Positions 11,701 through 26,700 of a stretch of 64,000 nucleotides of DNA are shown here, piece after piece. The stretch comes from Montifringilla adamsi. Its lineage: Eukaryota > Chordata > Aves > Passeriformes > Passeridae. The DNA lies in assembly GCA_017590115.1 (NCBI GenBank), contig JAGGNK010006448.1:12587049-12651048 (forward strand), read 5' to 3'. The position numbers were made by a program, and so were the translations under genes. Under the pieces are notes generated by a model, which was given only the letters and a program-made list of their open reading frames with translations, was not told the origin of the DNA and ran no database searches. Position 1 is the first letter of the stretch. Every line of letters begins with the position of its first letter.

Positions 11701-14700
11701 CCCCTAAATTGCAAAAAAAAAAAAAAAAAAGAAAAAAAGGGCACTTGATAAATATTTGCCAACCCAGAGCTCACACACATTCATAAATTCATAAATGGCA
11801 AAAGCAGTGATCATCACTGTATTTGATCCTAATTTACAGAAGATCAGCAGATTTTATTTACTGTTTGAATATAATGCAGAAAAACACCAAAATTTATGTC
11901 ATTTCAGCTAAGACTAACCAAGTAAATTAAGATTCTGCTAGCTCAATGAATTAATGACACCTTTCATTACAATTTTTTGGCTTCTCCACAGCACTGCTGA
12001 CATTAAAAAGAGTCAGAAAATTAAAAATCACTCAAAATTTACCACCATGACTTGTAGTTTTCTTATATCCATTTCATAAATAATAGATGACGGAAAGACA
12101 GCTCCAAAATATTAAGAGCTAATATTTAATGAAATGAAGAGCTTAAAACACACTTGTAAAAATCTGATTACTTTAGGCACAGCAGTTAGAGTACACTGTG
12201 CTAAAATACAAACCCACATATAATTATATTAAAAGATGTTTTGTCATTTCTTTTGGTAAAAAGATGGAATTTGCAGATTGGTTTCGATACAGTTTTCATC
12301 ACAGTCTGGGCAGAAATAATTTTGCTGAAAATTAACAGAGGTTTCTTCTATGAAAGAAAAAACTTTCTGTAGGTGTGCACACCTAACCTTTATTATTTTG
12401 TACTACTGGCATAGCAATAGACTTACCCTGGTGGCATATCTATCATCAAAAGAATGCTTTATCATCAAATTCTTGAGCACGCTGATGGCAATCTGCCGCA
12501 CATCTCTGAACTCTTGTAAGGCATTGCCCACCTCCCTTAGAAGCAGTCCAACCAAGAAGTGATTTTTACAGAATTCATCAGTTAAGGAATAGTCCAGCTG
12601 AAGGTCTGGAAATATAATAAAATTTCACATAAGGAATGGTTTTATTTAAATCAATTTATCAATCAACTTCAGGCTGAAGTAAAACCCAGCACATCAGACA
12701 CAGCAAAGTAAAACTGCTCCCTCTTTAAAGTACCTTTTGTGTAATAAAAGAATCTAGTTAATTTATGTACTGAATATATGACCTCTTTAAAGAAACTTCA
12801 GCTTGAAGGGCTCATTTATTAGAACATATTTATGTTTACAATATCAGCTGAGGAGGTGTCTAAGAGTTTCTCATGTTCCCTGTCATTGCTCAATACAGTA
12901 ATCAAAAACGAGATGCTAATCTCAAAGCACTTTCATTTTCCAAAGAGCTCTCTCAGTAAGGCAATTCCTTAAGTCAGAAAGAAGCACATCTGAGACACCA
13001 CAGCCATTATACAGACATCCTACAGGTGTTCTCGTGACACACTTAAGAGCCAGCCACATCACCTGAGATATCTTTTGCTCAACACAGCAAAACACAGCCA
13101 GAAACACTTCTTGTAAAGGTCTTCTTTCCTAGCTGAACTCCTAGCTCCCAGGGAGCATTTTATACTCTTCTTTATTGTGCAATCAGAAACACTGTCTTCT
13201 CTGGTTTTGCTATTTTCTAAGGTTCTCTAAGCTCATAGTCTCTCTTTTCTATGAAAATATTTAGGCAGTGTTATTATCCAAGACACTCCCGAAGGCTAAA
13301 AAAACCAAAGACATAAAAAAATTCTAAGCAGTTGTTCAGCTTGTAGTCTCAAATTTTGCTTTATCTTGCTCAACCTTGATGAAAATGTTAATTAGAGATA
13401 TTCAACTTTATTAACTAGCAGAGCCTACTGAATAAATATTTCAGAAAGAAAAAATAGCCTATTCTACAAAAATATGTTAGGCAGGTTTACTCGTTCCTTG
13501 TAAAAGCACCTTCCTTGCCTCTGTTTAGTGCTTTCTGCTGTAGCTCAGTGCCAGGAAGAAATTAATGTGTCTTCAGAAGCAATAGCAAACATATGACTTG
13601 TTTTGGCACAAGACTGGATGTACCAGGAACCCAGCTGGGCTACACAGAATACACAGAACTTTCATGACTGAGCTCCTACACACACCAAAAAAAAAAAAAA
13701 AAGAACCATGAAGTGGAACTGAGAATGAGCTACAAAACAAGAAAAGCTTTTACCACTACATTAGTATTAAACCCCAGAATAAGGAAAACTTGGGATATTT
13801 GCTAAATGGGGATTGTGATTTAGAGACAGTGGGCTTGGGTAAGGCTGAAGTATTCCATAGCTTTGTTACTTTATCCTTCTCTGACATGAGTCCCATCCTT
13901 AACAGTCCAGAGACTACCTTCAAGAAAGACAATTAGTGCCAGTGGATAAGGATCAGGTCAGATTGCTCACTATCACCTTTGTGAAGCCATGGTGAAGTCA
14001 TCTTTTAGCAAGTGAAAGGAGAAGAGTGTGACTGAAAATGGCCAAAATAAATTTTAAAATTTTAAATCATGTTTTAAGACTGAACTGTTGTAAGGGGAGA
14101 ATAGCAGATGTTGACATGGTCATTGTATCCAAGCTGGGACATTTCAGTCTAGGTGAAGAGACACCCAAATGTGAAAAATAACTATGTGGATCACTGGGCT
14201 CAAAAGTTGGAGGTTAATGGTTTGTATCCTATTTGGAGACAGCTGTAAGGAGTTTCCCAAGGGCTATCCTACTTATTACTACTTCATCAACAACCTGAAA
14301 GGGGAGATGGAACACACCCTCATGAAGTTTATGGGTAGGTACAATCCATTTGCTCAAAGGGCAGAGCTGCATTTCAGAAGAATCTAGATTCTACAGAAAT
14401 GGCAATCAAATTCCATAAGGAATAATGCAAAATTCTGCACTTGGGATGGACAAACTTCCTGCAATGGTACCAGCTGTGGAAGGACTAGCACTTCTAGAGA
14501 AAGGAAGGCCTGACATGATCAAAGTAGGAAACTGGGCTACAGACCTACTCAAGTCCCTTTAAACCTGAATAAATATATGAAAAAAAGTTTACCATGTCTC
14601 TCTTTGGAAAGATTACTCTGCTACCTAAGCACTTCCTTTAACTTTCAATGAAAGGATTAAAACTTTAGACTTGTATTTAACAATTTGAAGCTTTCCATCA

Positions 14701-17700
14701 TCTCACAGACCTGAAGTTACACAGTGTACACATTTAATAATAAAAAGCTGACATACAAGAAACATGCCAGACGCTACTTCAGAAGAATTTACCTTGGTAT
14801 CTCTGAACTCTGCCTTTTCCAAATGGCATTGGTAGATTCAATGGTATATAGTGCTCATGGTTACAGACTACACGAAGAAATTCAAATTTGAATTCAAAAA
14901 GAGCCTGCAAAAAGAAAACCTAAGTTAAACAACTGATGCAGTGATTTGAATGACATATTAAAAAACAAATTTCTAACACAAAAGGGTGATTCACTTCAGT
15001 CTTGCACTATGTTGGATTATAGACCTGTCAAAGTTCCACATATCAGCACAAAATAAATCCAGAATAACTCATACTTAACAACTGGTCCTATTTACTATTC
15101 CCATTGTCTAAAGTTTACAACCCTATTATGTACTGATGCAAGAAAAGTTTGGACACACAGCAGAATCTCTTTGGGCATCTGATACGTGCTTTCCCCACTC
15201 CGGTAAGTGTAGCTTACAATATTCAATATCAAATCTTCCAACTTCAGACTTCTTGCACTCATGCTTAAAATTTCTGCTTAGTGTGGCACCCCCACACCCC
15301 ACTACTTCTGTGATTCACACACTCTAGTGTGGCAAAATTGCACCTGAGGATGGGAATCAAAACAAGAAACAGTGGTTTGATGGAAAAAATGCTCTAGGCA
15401 CAGAGCAGGGACTTCTAATGTTACTGGGAAAAGACTTAATGCAGGACTTTATCCCCATGCATCAAGAAGAGACAACACTTAAAAATAGCTTGTTTAAAAA
15501 CACTGAGTACCTTCGGATCTCCTGGGGCAAAGCAGCTGATGTAGTTATTGATCTGCTTGAAAACAAAGCCTCTGTCCATAAAAGTGAAACATCTCTGGGG
15601 AGAACAAGTAAAACCAAGATAGAATTGATTTACTGCCGTCTCTGCATTCAGTAATTATATTTCTGTAGTTAATGAGTTTATTTTTGAAACACATTATTGA
15701 CATTTCAGTTTGAATACAAAACACAATAAAACAAGCAAACTAAATATATGTATACATATATAAAATATATATATAGTATATGAATACCATATTTTCCCTT
15801 AAGAGTGCTGATCATAAATAACAGATAAAAAGCAGTTTGAAAAGAACTCTATCTTGACAGAAATGAAAATGTCATGCCACTAGAAGTTTTATCCACCATT
15901 TCAGTTCCCATTCTTTTCTATCCCTTGTAGATATTATTGGCTGAAAAATGAAAGACAGTGAAATAAAATGCATTCAAACAAAGCACTGCTGAAAACTATT
16001 GCAGGATTTGAAGGCAACCCAGATGGTATTTTTAAAGGACAAAAAAGAAAAATCAAAATACATTTTGAATAAAGTACAAATTCATTTCTTAAATTACCAA
16101 ATTTCTGAATGGATGTTATCTTGCTTACAGAAGATACAAATCATACTTCAAAGCATTTAACATGGATATAAAACTATATTTAAAAGGCTTTATGCATGTT
16201 CAGCTTTATATGAGTTTCAGATTCCACAACATCCATACAGAAGCAATATAACTGAAAGAATAACCACAGAGTCCAAATCTCTTTGTGTACCTACTTTTAT
16301 AAAGGCAGCCAGGCTATGGTTTGCATTTTTTGAGGCCTCTGGATTGTCTCTGTACTTCTGAGTAATGTGTGGCATTAGCATATTAACAACTGTTTCCACT
16401 GCATGATGAAAGGAGGCAGAAAATCTCTGGTTTCTCAACAGCTAGAAATTAATTCAGATGCAATATTAAATATGGTTTATAACACTAGAATATATCAGAA
16501 AGTTTACTTTAGATAACATAAGGATAATCTGACAGGAAGAGAGAAAACAGTTTTTGAGCTTTCTCATTTTCTAGAGTGAAGGATCATTTGTTTAAAAGAA
16601 AACATTATAACATGCACTAGCATCTATTACTGAAATTCAAGCAAGGCAGTCTTTGATGACAGAAACCACATGTATAAAAGCTTCTAGGTATAACGCATTA
16701 ATATTTTTATATACTGCAATAAACAACACAAGCTTAAGAATAAGAGGGGAATCTTTTAATTTTACCCATCTTCCTCTCCAAAGAGACACCAGCAGGTTCA
16801 CATATACTAATTACACTATCAGTCAGTCTTTTCTGTCTTGAAAAAAAACCCTTTTCTTGCTGTTCTGCAACTATCATGGTAATAACTGCTTTCACCACTG
16901 AGAAATTGTCATCCATGCTTCTTTCTTTCTCTTACTCCTCAGCAACTTCAAAATCTTAGCTCTTCAGGCATCAGAATTTTACTCTATGTGTTTTTAAGTT
17001 TCCACAATCAGAACTCTTTTCTCTTACTTTTTGATAGTTTGCCAATTAGCTTAAAATATTGCCTCTTCATTTATAATTTCTTACTTTCCACTCACCACCT
17101 ATATTATCTTCATCAATGAATTTGTACACTCTGACAAATATTGGTCAGTAAGTGCTCCTCAGTTTTTTGGCACTGAAGATTTTCTTTCATTTCTCTACAT
17201 GTTACAACCTTTACTACAGATTCTGTCTTTTTTTGCGAAGAGACTAAATGACATGTGGTGTGAGGCTGATGGCATTGACAAAAATTGTTTCAATTGTACA
17301 GTCATTATCCCTTTTCTTTTTGAAAACTGAAAGTGAAACATGTGATCTGTGTACTTTTATTCAAATGTAGTTTTTTGAGCTACATTAAATGCAACATTCT
17401 GAAACAGAACAAGTCATTGTCAAGGCCCTGCATAAATCAGTGATTACATAATTTGTTTCCTTTGTGTTTGAATTGTGGTCCAAAACCTCCAGCTTTAGTT
17501 TAAAAAAAAAATTAAAAATAGACATTAAGGCTGCAAAAGATCCCTTTATAAATATAAACAGTACTCAAGCAAGAAGAAACAAATAAGAACTAAAGATTGT
17601 TTTGGTGAGTATGCCAGTGTCCTACAACACCCTTGCAGCTCAGTCTTTATTGGACAGTAATTAAACATAATCCTTGCTATAGAAATTTTGCTGCACATAG

Positions 17701-20700
17701 AAATGCATCTTTTCATCAGATATCATAAGCAGGAAACATCTGAGTGCATGTTGCATTTATTACACTATCTAGTCAGGCAGAAAAAAATCTAGCTACATAA
17801 CTTATATTTAAGGGGCTTGTAAATCAAGAAGCAATGTTCAGGGGTGAGAATACTTGCAAACTGTAGCAAGTTCTTCTCCTCTCTCTTTCACATTACAGAG
17901 AAGGTGACAATGAGGTTCATTGCACTGGGACTCAAACTCTACTGATGATACCACAGAGTACCAAATGTAGAACTATAAAGCTTTTTTCCTGATCATTGTA
18001 CAATTATTTTTCTCTCACGTAATTCACACCTCCAGTTACATTCTAAATACACAGTGAGAACAGTGATAACAATATCACAGCAACCTGATATGTTTCTCAG
18101 ATCAGACTATGTTGTATACTTGAAATTTTCAAGACTTGTTTCAATCCAGAAGTAAATACACTAAAAAGTTGTCAACAATGCAAAAAACACTGCCTACAGG
18201 CTAATCCTGTGGAAAAATGCATTTCTGAAGTTTTAGCATTCTCCTTCCAGCATAGGAAATAACACAAAATTAAATATTGACACTTCTTACTACATACAGA
18301 AGACTGCAAATTTCATCACTCACTGTTCCCAGGGTCATTTAATATCACAGCTACAGTACTGCTCAAGAAAAAGCCCACATTGTTTTGGACACTGCTTACA
18401 TCAAAGTGCTATCTACTGATCCCAACTTCTTTGTACCACAAGAATTACAAATTTTTAATGGAGAGAGTCTGAGGATTTACACAGACTGCTCTACTACATG
18501 AATTTTAAGGATTTCTATTATTTTATATTAATGTTGAATCCAGCCCTGCAGTTTCTTCCATCTAATATTTCAACTGATTTCTCCTGCTGCCTCTTTCTCT
18601 CCCTTTCTTTCTAATGTGCAATAAGAAACATGTGACTGGAGAAAGAAGAGACCATACAGATCTTCCTTAGAATATTTTTGGCAAAAGTTGACATACCTTC
18701 ACTTTAGAGTTTTCTATCAGATGTTGAGCCATTGACTTTATCAGAACTTCAAAGAAAAACCATGAATACTGCAGAGGAAAGAAGAATTCAGTAAGATTGC
18801 CACATGTCTTCAACAACTATTTCAGTACACTTAGTTCCTCTTCTTCAGTTATGACTAGGTAAGAACAAGCAGTAAAAAGTACAGTTCAACACTTACCTTA
18901 AGCAGTTTGTTGCTTGTAAGAAAGTCAGCAGATGGCTTTAAAATTGTTGTCATTGACTTTGTCAACTCTTCATGTACTGTCTTATATTCAGAAGCAACAT
19001 AGGGTTCTGCTTTATATGCATACTTGGGGAAGAAAACCAGAATTAAATACAAAATTATGGCATAATACAAAATAATTGAAATTAAATAGATGGAACTGCA
19101 TTTAAATAGATTCTTTCTTAGGGAAATAAAAAAAGGAAATATTCAATTTACTTTTACCTACCTTCACATAAGATCTCAGATAGCTATCCAAACCTTCTTC
19201 ATGACACTGAGCAACAATATGGATAATAACCCTAAAGAGAAGTCAGAAAACAAGTAAACCTATACAGAAAGCTGTGATTGCAACTGCAGAAATGCTACTC
19301 AGCTACAGATTTATGTGATAACTCACTCATCATGTATGAACCACTTTAAATTCTTTACCTTGTCACGTTGACTGCAACTTCCTCTTGAGTTGCTCTGGTG
19401 AGAACTCTGAACAACTGGTTTAGAACAGTTGGCAGAAAAGCTATCATCACATGGCCTTCCATAGCATGAAGGCTCTAAAAGAGAGTAGTAATACTGTCAC
19501 TCCTATGAATCAAATGCTGATTTAAATCAGCATTTAAATAACAAATTCTGAAACCAAAAAATTTATTGCAAGTCTTTTTCCAAAAACACAAGCTGATTGC
19601 ACCACTTGGTGTTTGTTACCAAAAATATGGCACAGAAAGCAATTGAGGATATTTTACTAAATAAATATTTTACTAAATGTTTTCTACAGGAAAGTAAATT
19701 AGGGGTACAAATTAAGTGTTATTAACAGCATTTTAGAAGTACTTATTTGTACTTTTCCATTGAAATGCACTCTAGGTAATGATTCAGTGAAAAGTCTGTC
19801 CATCTGCCCAACAGCATGCTGAGACTGATATTGGCATATTTTGATATTTAATCCACCAATGCAGACATTTAGCAAAGAGAAGCTCCACAAAAACATGCAG
19901 ATTTCTTACCTGAGCTAAGTGCAATACTAATTATACTAATTACTGCTAAACAATAAACTAACAACTATGTTAAAACTGAGGATGAACTAAAACCCCTAAC
20001 TACTTAATGGAAATTGGAGACAGTGAATTATTAATGACAATTTCTTCTTGAAATGCCTTTGCATTCCATCACGTGCAAAAGATCCGACAGATATAACCAC
20101 CCAAACAGAAAAGGCAGTGTATGAAGTTAATCCCACAAAGTATTATGCCAGAAAATTCCCTGCAATTAAAGAGAATTTGACAAAAAGATTGTATTTGCTG
20201 AATGTGCATGCAAATAACAAATGTCAAAGGTTTCCATTTAGTGTTGGGTGTTAGGCAGCTGTCTTGTCTCTGACTGTTTGCCTGCACATTCACACTATTC
20301 AGGAGACAAAATGGCCTTTCTTCCTATGTGACCTGTGTCAGAAAAAATTGAAGTGGAAACCATTCACTCACTCTATTGATCTAATCTCAAAAGAGAACTG
20401 AAGACATGACAATGCTTCAGTTTTTTGCTTCTAAGCAAAATTTTAGAAAAATCAAGAGTTCTGATTCCTTACAATTTCCATACACAGTTCAATTTGATTA
20501 TTTTGACAAACTAAGCCATTAGTATTTTGAAATCGTGACTCATAAAGCTGACCAATTCTATCTCATTATTTCTTTGTGGTTTCCTCTTACATTGCAATTG
20601 TAAATTTATTGAAGGCAGAAGGAATCTTTGTGGGCTTTTTCCACAGCATATTCCATTAATACAAGTCATAGTCACAGTACTAATCCTCACACTGAAAAAT

Positions 20701-23700
20701 GAGACCTGTAAAATGTCTGAAGCTCCAAGGCTTTGCAAATGCATAAATGAATTGTATAATCTGTTATTCACCCTCATTTTATACCTTAAGATATTTCACA
20801 AGATCAGTTCCTAGTGCACGAGCTCCAGACTCTGTTTTCTGACAGTACTGAAAAAAATTATGCAAGTGCTGGTCCTGTCAAAGACAAAAAGAACAACAAA
20901 TTAAACAATATCTAACATTACTATCTATAATCCATTTAAATATTTATTTATGTATAAATACATATCTTTGTCCATAGATTCAATTTTTAAAAGTAATAGT
21001 TGAAATCCATTATTCTGAAGACCTATTAAGTCTTATTATTTTTTTTAATGAAATTTCGAGTGTTATACAAAATGCTACCTATATTTGCTTCCTACTGACA
21101 TGCAGAAAATAACATACTTAATTATCCCAACCAATCATAGTATGTTTTCTATGAAAAGGTCTAACAGGACTCATTGCTTTGCAGACAGTGAACAGCTTTT
21201 AGACAACTATGACCTCTCATCTAACTGGAAAATTCACACTGGAATGGATGACAGGAGACAAAAGGCTCATGTTTTGAATAGCTTCCACTTAAAATCTTCT
21301 GTTTTTCACATCTGATGTAAAAGAAAGAGACCATGAGAAAAGCCCAAGAGACAAAAAAAGAGGTGAGCATACTGAGTTTAAGAATTTTCCCATATATTGT
21401 ATACACATACTATAAACATACATCAGTCCTAAAAATTCTCTAGTTAAATTTGCTTTATAACTCACCTGTGTATACACAGTTGACACCAGATGAGTGGATA
21501 TTTTCAGCAGTTGTTTGCCTCCATCTACCCATTTAATTTCAGGACCAGAATGCTGCATGCACACATGAGGGGGAAAAGTAAAATAATGTAGTAGTATATT
21601 AAAATAAAACAATTAACAGTACCATTAACAACATTACTTTCAAAAAGAAAAATAAAACAGGTTGAAGAAATGCAGTGTGCAATGAATAAAGTCATAAAAA
21701 AAGCAAAATTATGCAGGCAATATTTCCAAAAGCATTTATGAAGCTTAGAATGTATTTTACAAGTCCCACGGTATTTTCCTTGGTGGCTAACAAAATTGAC
21801 TCTCTGCAAGTCACATATTTTGTATTTCCCCTACAACTCTGCAAGGAAACTTCTGACTAGAGAAAAGTATTTACTAGTTTTCTCAGAAAAATAACACAAG
21901 GATTTCCACAGATACTCACAAGATTTAAAACTTAACATATGTCACTGATAGGTAGCAGCCAGTCCTTCCTTCTCATCCCATTTCCAAAGAACTGAGAATG
22001 AGAATGCTGACCCTGATATCCAGTTAGGGAGAGATTTTATTGCTAAATCTACCACTAGTCATGTTGGTCCTAACATTCTACCCATGGGCATGAGCAGAGA
22101 CAAACAGCAGAGGCATAAAGAATACACCTACAAGGTGAGAAGATGAAAGATGTGAAGGAGACAATGGTTGGAAAGCTTACAGCAGAGTTTAAAAAAGACC
22201 AGCTGGTAGAACAGGAGGAGAGCAGCACCTCTTGCTGTTGATTTTAGGTCTCTTCCTCCAAAATCAGTCAATTTTGTCTCTGCATTCAAACTTAGTCAAA
22301 TTCCCTCTCACATTTTCATTTTGTATCCTCCTTGGTATGATTTTTATGACTACAATTATGCAAGCTTTCTGCTTTGAAAAATACAACCATAAATTTTACT
22401 TGTGAAGTATAGAGATCACAAAAATCAAGATGTGAGAATAAGACTTGTTCAGGAATAAAGACTTACTGAAAGGAGACAGCATGAAATGCTAAAAAAAATT
22501 TAGTAAAGGACTTCAGATTATTTGCATACCTTCATAAACTCAAAATAATTTTAAATGTTTAAAAATGACTGTAACTTCTAGTTAATTATTAGTACAGAAA
22601 ATGAAACATAAGCATATCTTAATTGTATCAGATAAATAACAACAGAAGTAAGTATGTAACAACTTTCCAACTTTTACAAGAATTTGACTTGAGCTGTCCT
22701 AATACATATTTTTTTGTCTCCCACATCTATTTGGGTTTGTTTCTTTCCTCTAATTTGTACATCTGACTTTTGCTAAGCATTCCATTTCAACTATAAAAGA
22801 AATAAATTCTATTAGAAAATTACTTAAATCTTATCAGCAGACTGGGGAACTACAACCAAACCTTCACTCCACTATGTTTGGGTTCTTTTTTAAGATGAGA
22901 GGCATTTTCTACAACATACCTTTCCAATACCCACTTCTTGATAACTAAGATAGCCCGAGGGAAGATTTGCTGACACTGGGATTTGTTGCTCATTGGTGAC
23001 CACTCTTCCATCTTTTATCAAAGGAAGCCAAGAATACCCAACTACAGAATACGAAAGGCAAGTAATTTTAAATATTATGAAACTCCACATACACCCTTAC
23101 AACAAAAGTCTTACCAAATAATTCTGACATGTAATTTATAAAATAGAAAATGTTACTGTAAAGGCCAAATGATTTGAACTCAAACAACTATAAAACATTG
23201 AAAGCACAAAGTAATTGTCACTGATTTTGAAAAACACTGTACATTCGATGGACACTCTAAACCAAAATTTGAAACATTTAAATTAGAAGAAATATTTTAT
23301 TAAATCTTTCAGTCAGTCCTATGTAATTAGAAAGCATTATATAGATCACACAAGTTATGGGTTACCAGATAAGGATACTTCAAAAAAGTTCCCCAGTAAG
23401 TACTGAAAGTAAGGCATTAGTGTACAAACCTTGTGTTTCAACAACATCTTTCTTCTTTGTACTCCCTTTGCTTGAATTATCACAGCTGACATGGTAGAAT
23501 GTGAACAACAAATGGTGCTTTTCATGCAACTGAGTGGGGAGCTCTATTTTAATCTGAAAGGCAAAGAAATCTCTGTAGAAGTTTTCAGCTAGAGCACTGA
23601 CATGTGTTACTGGTTCTGCATTTAAAGAGCAATTCCAGGTTGTATGTTATTTGAAGCTAGACCACAAATCAAACACACAAAACTTTAAAAAAGTCCTTAG

Positions 23701-26700
23701 AAAGGGGACCTGATTTAACTGAGAACTTCGCAACCCTCTAATATTTTCTTGTATTTTGAAACTTACATAGTAGCTGACCTGGTGAAGTTTCCTCAGAAAG
23801 GCAGCTTACCTCATCATAAAACTCTGGGTTTTGATGGTGATGCAGAACAGCAGCAAATGCACTTCTAGTAAATACTGGTCCACCAGGCCTACCGTAGATA
23901 CACTGAGAATACAGAAAAGGAAAAAAGAGCAAAAAGACCCTGTCATCATTTTTTACTCTCAGCTTAGGATGTCTCACCCAGAATTTTAACTTGTGTTTAA
24001 CTTGGTTTCTTTACATGATGTTAAGTCTGCTTGCTGTGCAGTAGAGCTGACACTGTGATTTCATTTCAGGATGCCTCTACATTTCTCTACTTCTGGTCTT
24101 CCAGGCACCTTTTATACACTGTGATAGCTCATAAAACGAAGTTGGGCTCTGCAGTTGAATAAATCTTTAATGTTTTAACTTACTGGGGAGCAGGTAAAAG
24201 CTCCCCTTGTTTGCAACAAGTTTATTCCTGGAATTTTAGTAAAAAATTATTAAAGACATTAAATGCTCTGAGGACTCTTTAGAATCTCTTTTATCAGAAA
24301 CAAGCAATCCAGAAGTTATTCTCAAGCCACCATCCCAAACTAGATCAATTAAAGTACTACTGTTACTTAGCTAACTGCTCACAATTTACTTTTATCAGCC
24401 ACAAAAATGAAAAGACTGACCTTCAAAGGCAAGGAATCCTCTTCATCAGAATCCTTGAACTCAACACACACTGCAATATTTCTAGCCTAAAGCAGTAGTT
24501 AAAAACATAAACCCAAGCAATTAATCATAAGGATCATCACAGAAATAAATATGTAAACAATCTTAACTAAACCTGAGAAAGAAGGTGCTACAGTTTTCCT
24601 CTACTCACCTTTGCAAAAGACTTTTGACTGTCATATTTTAAGTGCTTGGGATAAACATAAAGGTGATTGTTGTAGATGGTAAAAGGCTGAGTGCATTTTG
24701 GTATACAGGGAACAAACTCCTCTATTTCAAATGCTGTGAGTGTCTTGGTACTGTTTTCAAACTGTTTCATGGGAATGTATGATGAGTTAACATAATCTGA
24801 AAATACATTGAAAAAAAAAAAACAAATAAAGAACTGAAGAGGAAAAAGCCTGAATGTCCATTTAACAGTGTTTGTTAACACTTACTTGGAAAATCTGGTG
24901 ACACATTGTCAATTGTAACATCCAGATTTCCTAAAATAACAGGAAGTTTGGCCATCTTTTCAGGTCTGTAGGAAGGAAAAAAAGAAAAAAAAACACCTCA
25001 AAGTCAGGCTAAATGCAAATCAGATGCCAGTAAAAAAAGATAATAGGAAACAGAGGCAAAAGTAATATCCTGAAATAGGAGTATGAGAGGAAAGGTGGTC
25101 TGAGGGTGCATGACTGACGTGGTCTTGCTTTTTGCCTAGATACACAGTTTTCCTTTCCTTTAAATTCTCAGGAAAAAAAAAAAAAAAAGACTTGACACAC
25201 GAGTGTGTCAAAGGTCACAGAAAAGCATGACTTTTTCTTTCTTTAAACTGAAATTAAACACTTTTTCAAAAGCAAGTTTTGTTATGTAGTAACTCGCTAT
25301 CATTTGCAGCAAAGAGGGAATCTGGAAGTTTTAAATCTCAGTGGTCAGTGATAAGGATTCACAGCAGTAAGATAAGCTTGGGGGAAGAGAAATCAGCAAG
25401 TTTCTGTCTTCTCCTTTTTCCAGACTAGCAATTGACCTTGCAAAACCCAAGTATAGATGTTATGGTGTAGCTACTTGAGAAACATGAAGTACAAGTATTT
25501 TCCATGCCAAAACCATGCAGAGTCGTTTAGTAGTAAAGACAGTCAGCAGCATGATATTTTAATATTATTGCACAGCAAGTGGATGCAAAGTTTTCCCAAA
25601 AAGCAATCCCATGCTGTGAAGCAAACTTCTGGTTGGAGTTGAGATTCTAATTCCAATAGGTATGCCTTAGACATTAGAACCCCTTTCTTACTGTAATTCC
25701 TGTGAAATACTGCACAAGGTTCCACAAACAGGGTGCTGAAATAACCAAAAGCACCCCCCTTAACTCCCAAAGTAGTGTGGCAGGCTAATTTACTGTTTTT
25801 TTCAATTCCAGTAATTGCACTTATGGCAAGGAGTACCAGTATAGAGACCAATTCCACTGCTATGTGGAGTTCAACAAAATCTTCAGGCACTTGCTAAAAG
25901 TAAGCTAAAATATTTATTACAAACCTCATCTCCTTGTCAGATTTGCTAAGCAAAAAGAAACAATAGCTCATTTTGTGCTTGGTGATTGTTCAAGTTAATA
26001 CTCATAAGCCTTGCACACAAACTGCAAGGTGTGCAAGGTGAAATCTTCAAGAATACTTGGTAAAAATGTTCTGCTATTTAGGTATCCTGAGACACACACA
26101 TTCCCAAGGAAGGTGGACTGGAGACTTGCTTGAATCCCTTTCCCTGGGAGCCAGCATCCCCTGTCCAAGGTCAGGGAACAGATGATTAATGCTCATACTT
26201 GTTTTCCTTTGAGAAACAGACGAGCACATTGTGCAAACATAACTCCTAGCACACAGAGATACTTCAGGATATGATGCTGCCTGCATGTTACATGTGGCAT
26301 TATACTTCAGCCCCCAAACCATGTAAAAAAAAGATCTGTAGCTCATTTGAAGGCCTTAATTATATTTATACAGATTCTATATTTGATGTGAAAGACATGT
26401 ATAAATACATACATCAAAATATTAGATGTTCCAATTCAAGACCACAACAAAATATTGTGTGGGTTAGGAGTGAGGGGTTTTAGGCTGGTTTGTTTCTGTT
26501 TTTTCAAGTGGGAAAATCAGACTTACTTCCTGAAATCTGCTAACAATTTCAACATGTCTTCATTTGAGAGTTTATTACTGTCTTGTCTGAAGAGAGCAGA
26601 AAATCTTGCATTTTTGTCCAGGGTTCCTGAGGCATCTTTAAACAATGTCCTGAAAGTAAAAATCTTGCTTTTAGCTGAGTTTATGAAAGTGTTGAAATTC

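Noticed and set aside
21289..21809. Minus-strand open frames of 107 and 94 codons around exon 22
   Set aside because: The first is exon 22 read through into introns; the second is intronic with no splice support.
25543..25890. 115-codon minus-strand frame with hydrophobic stretches
   Set aside because: It has no domain signature, acceptor or donor, and frames of this length are expected by chance in a window this size.
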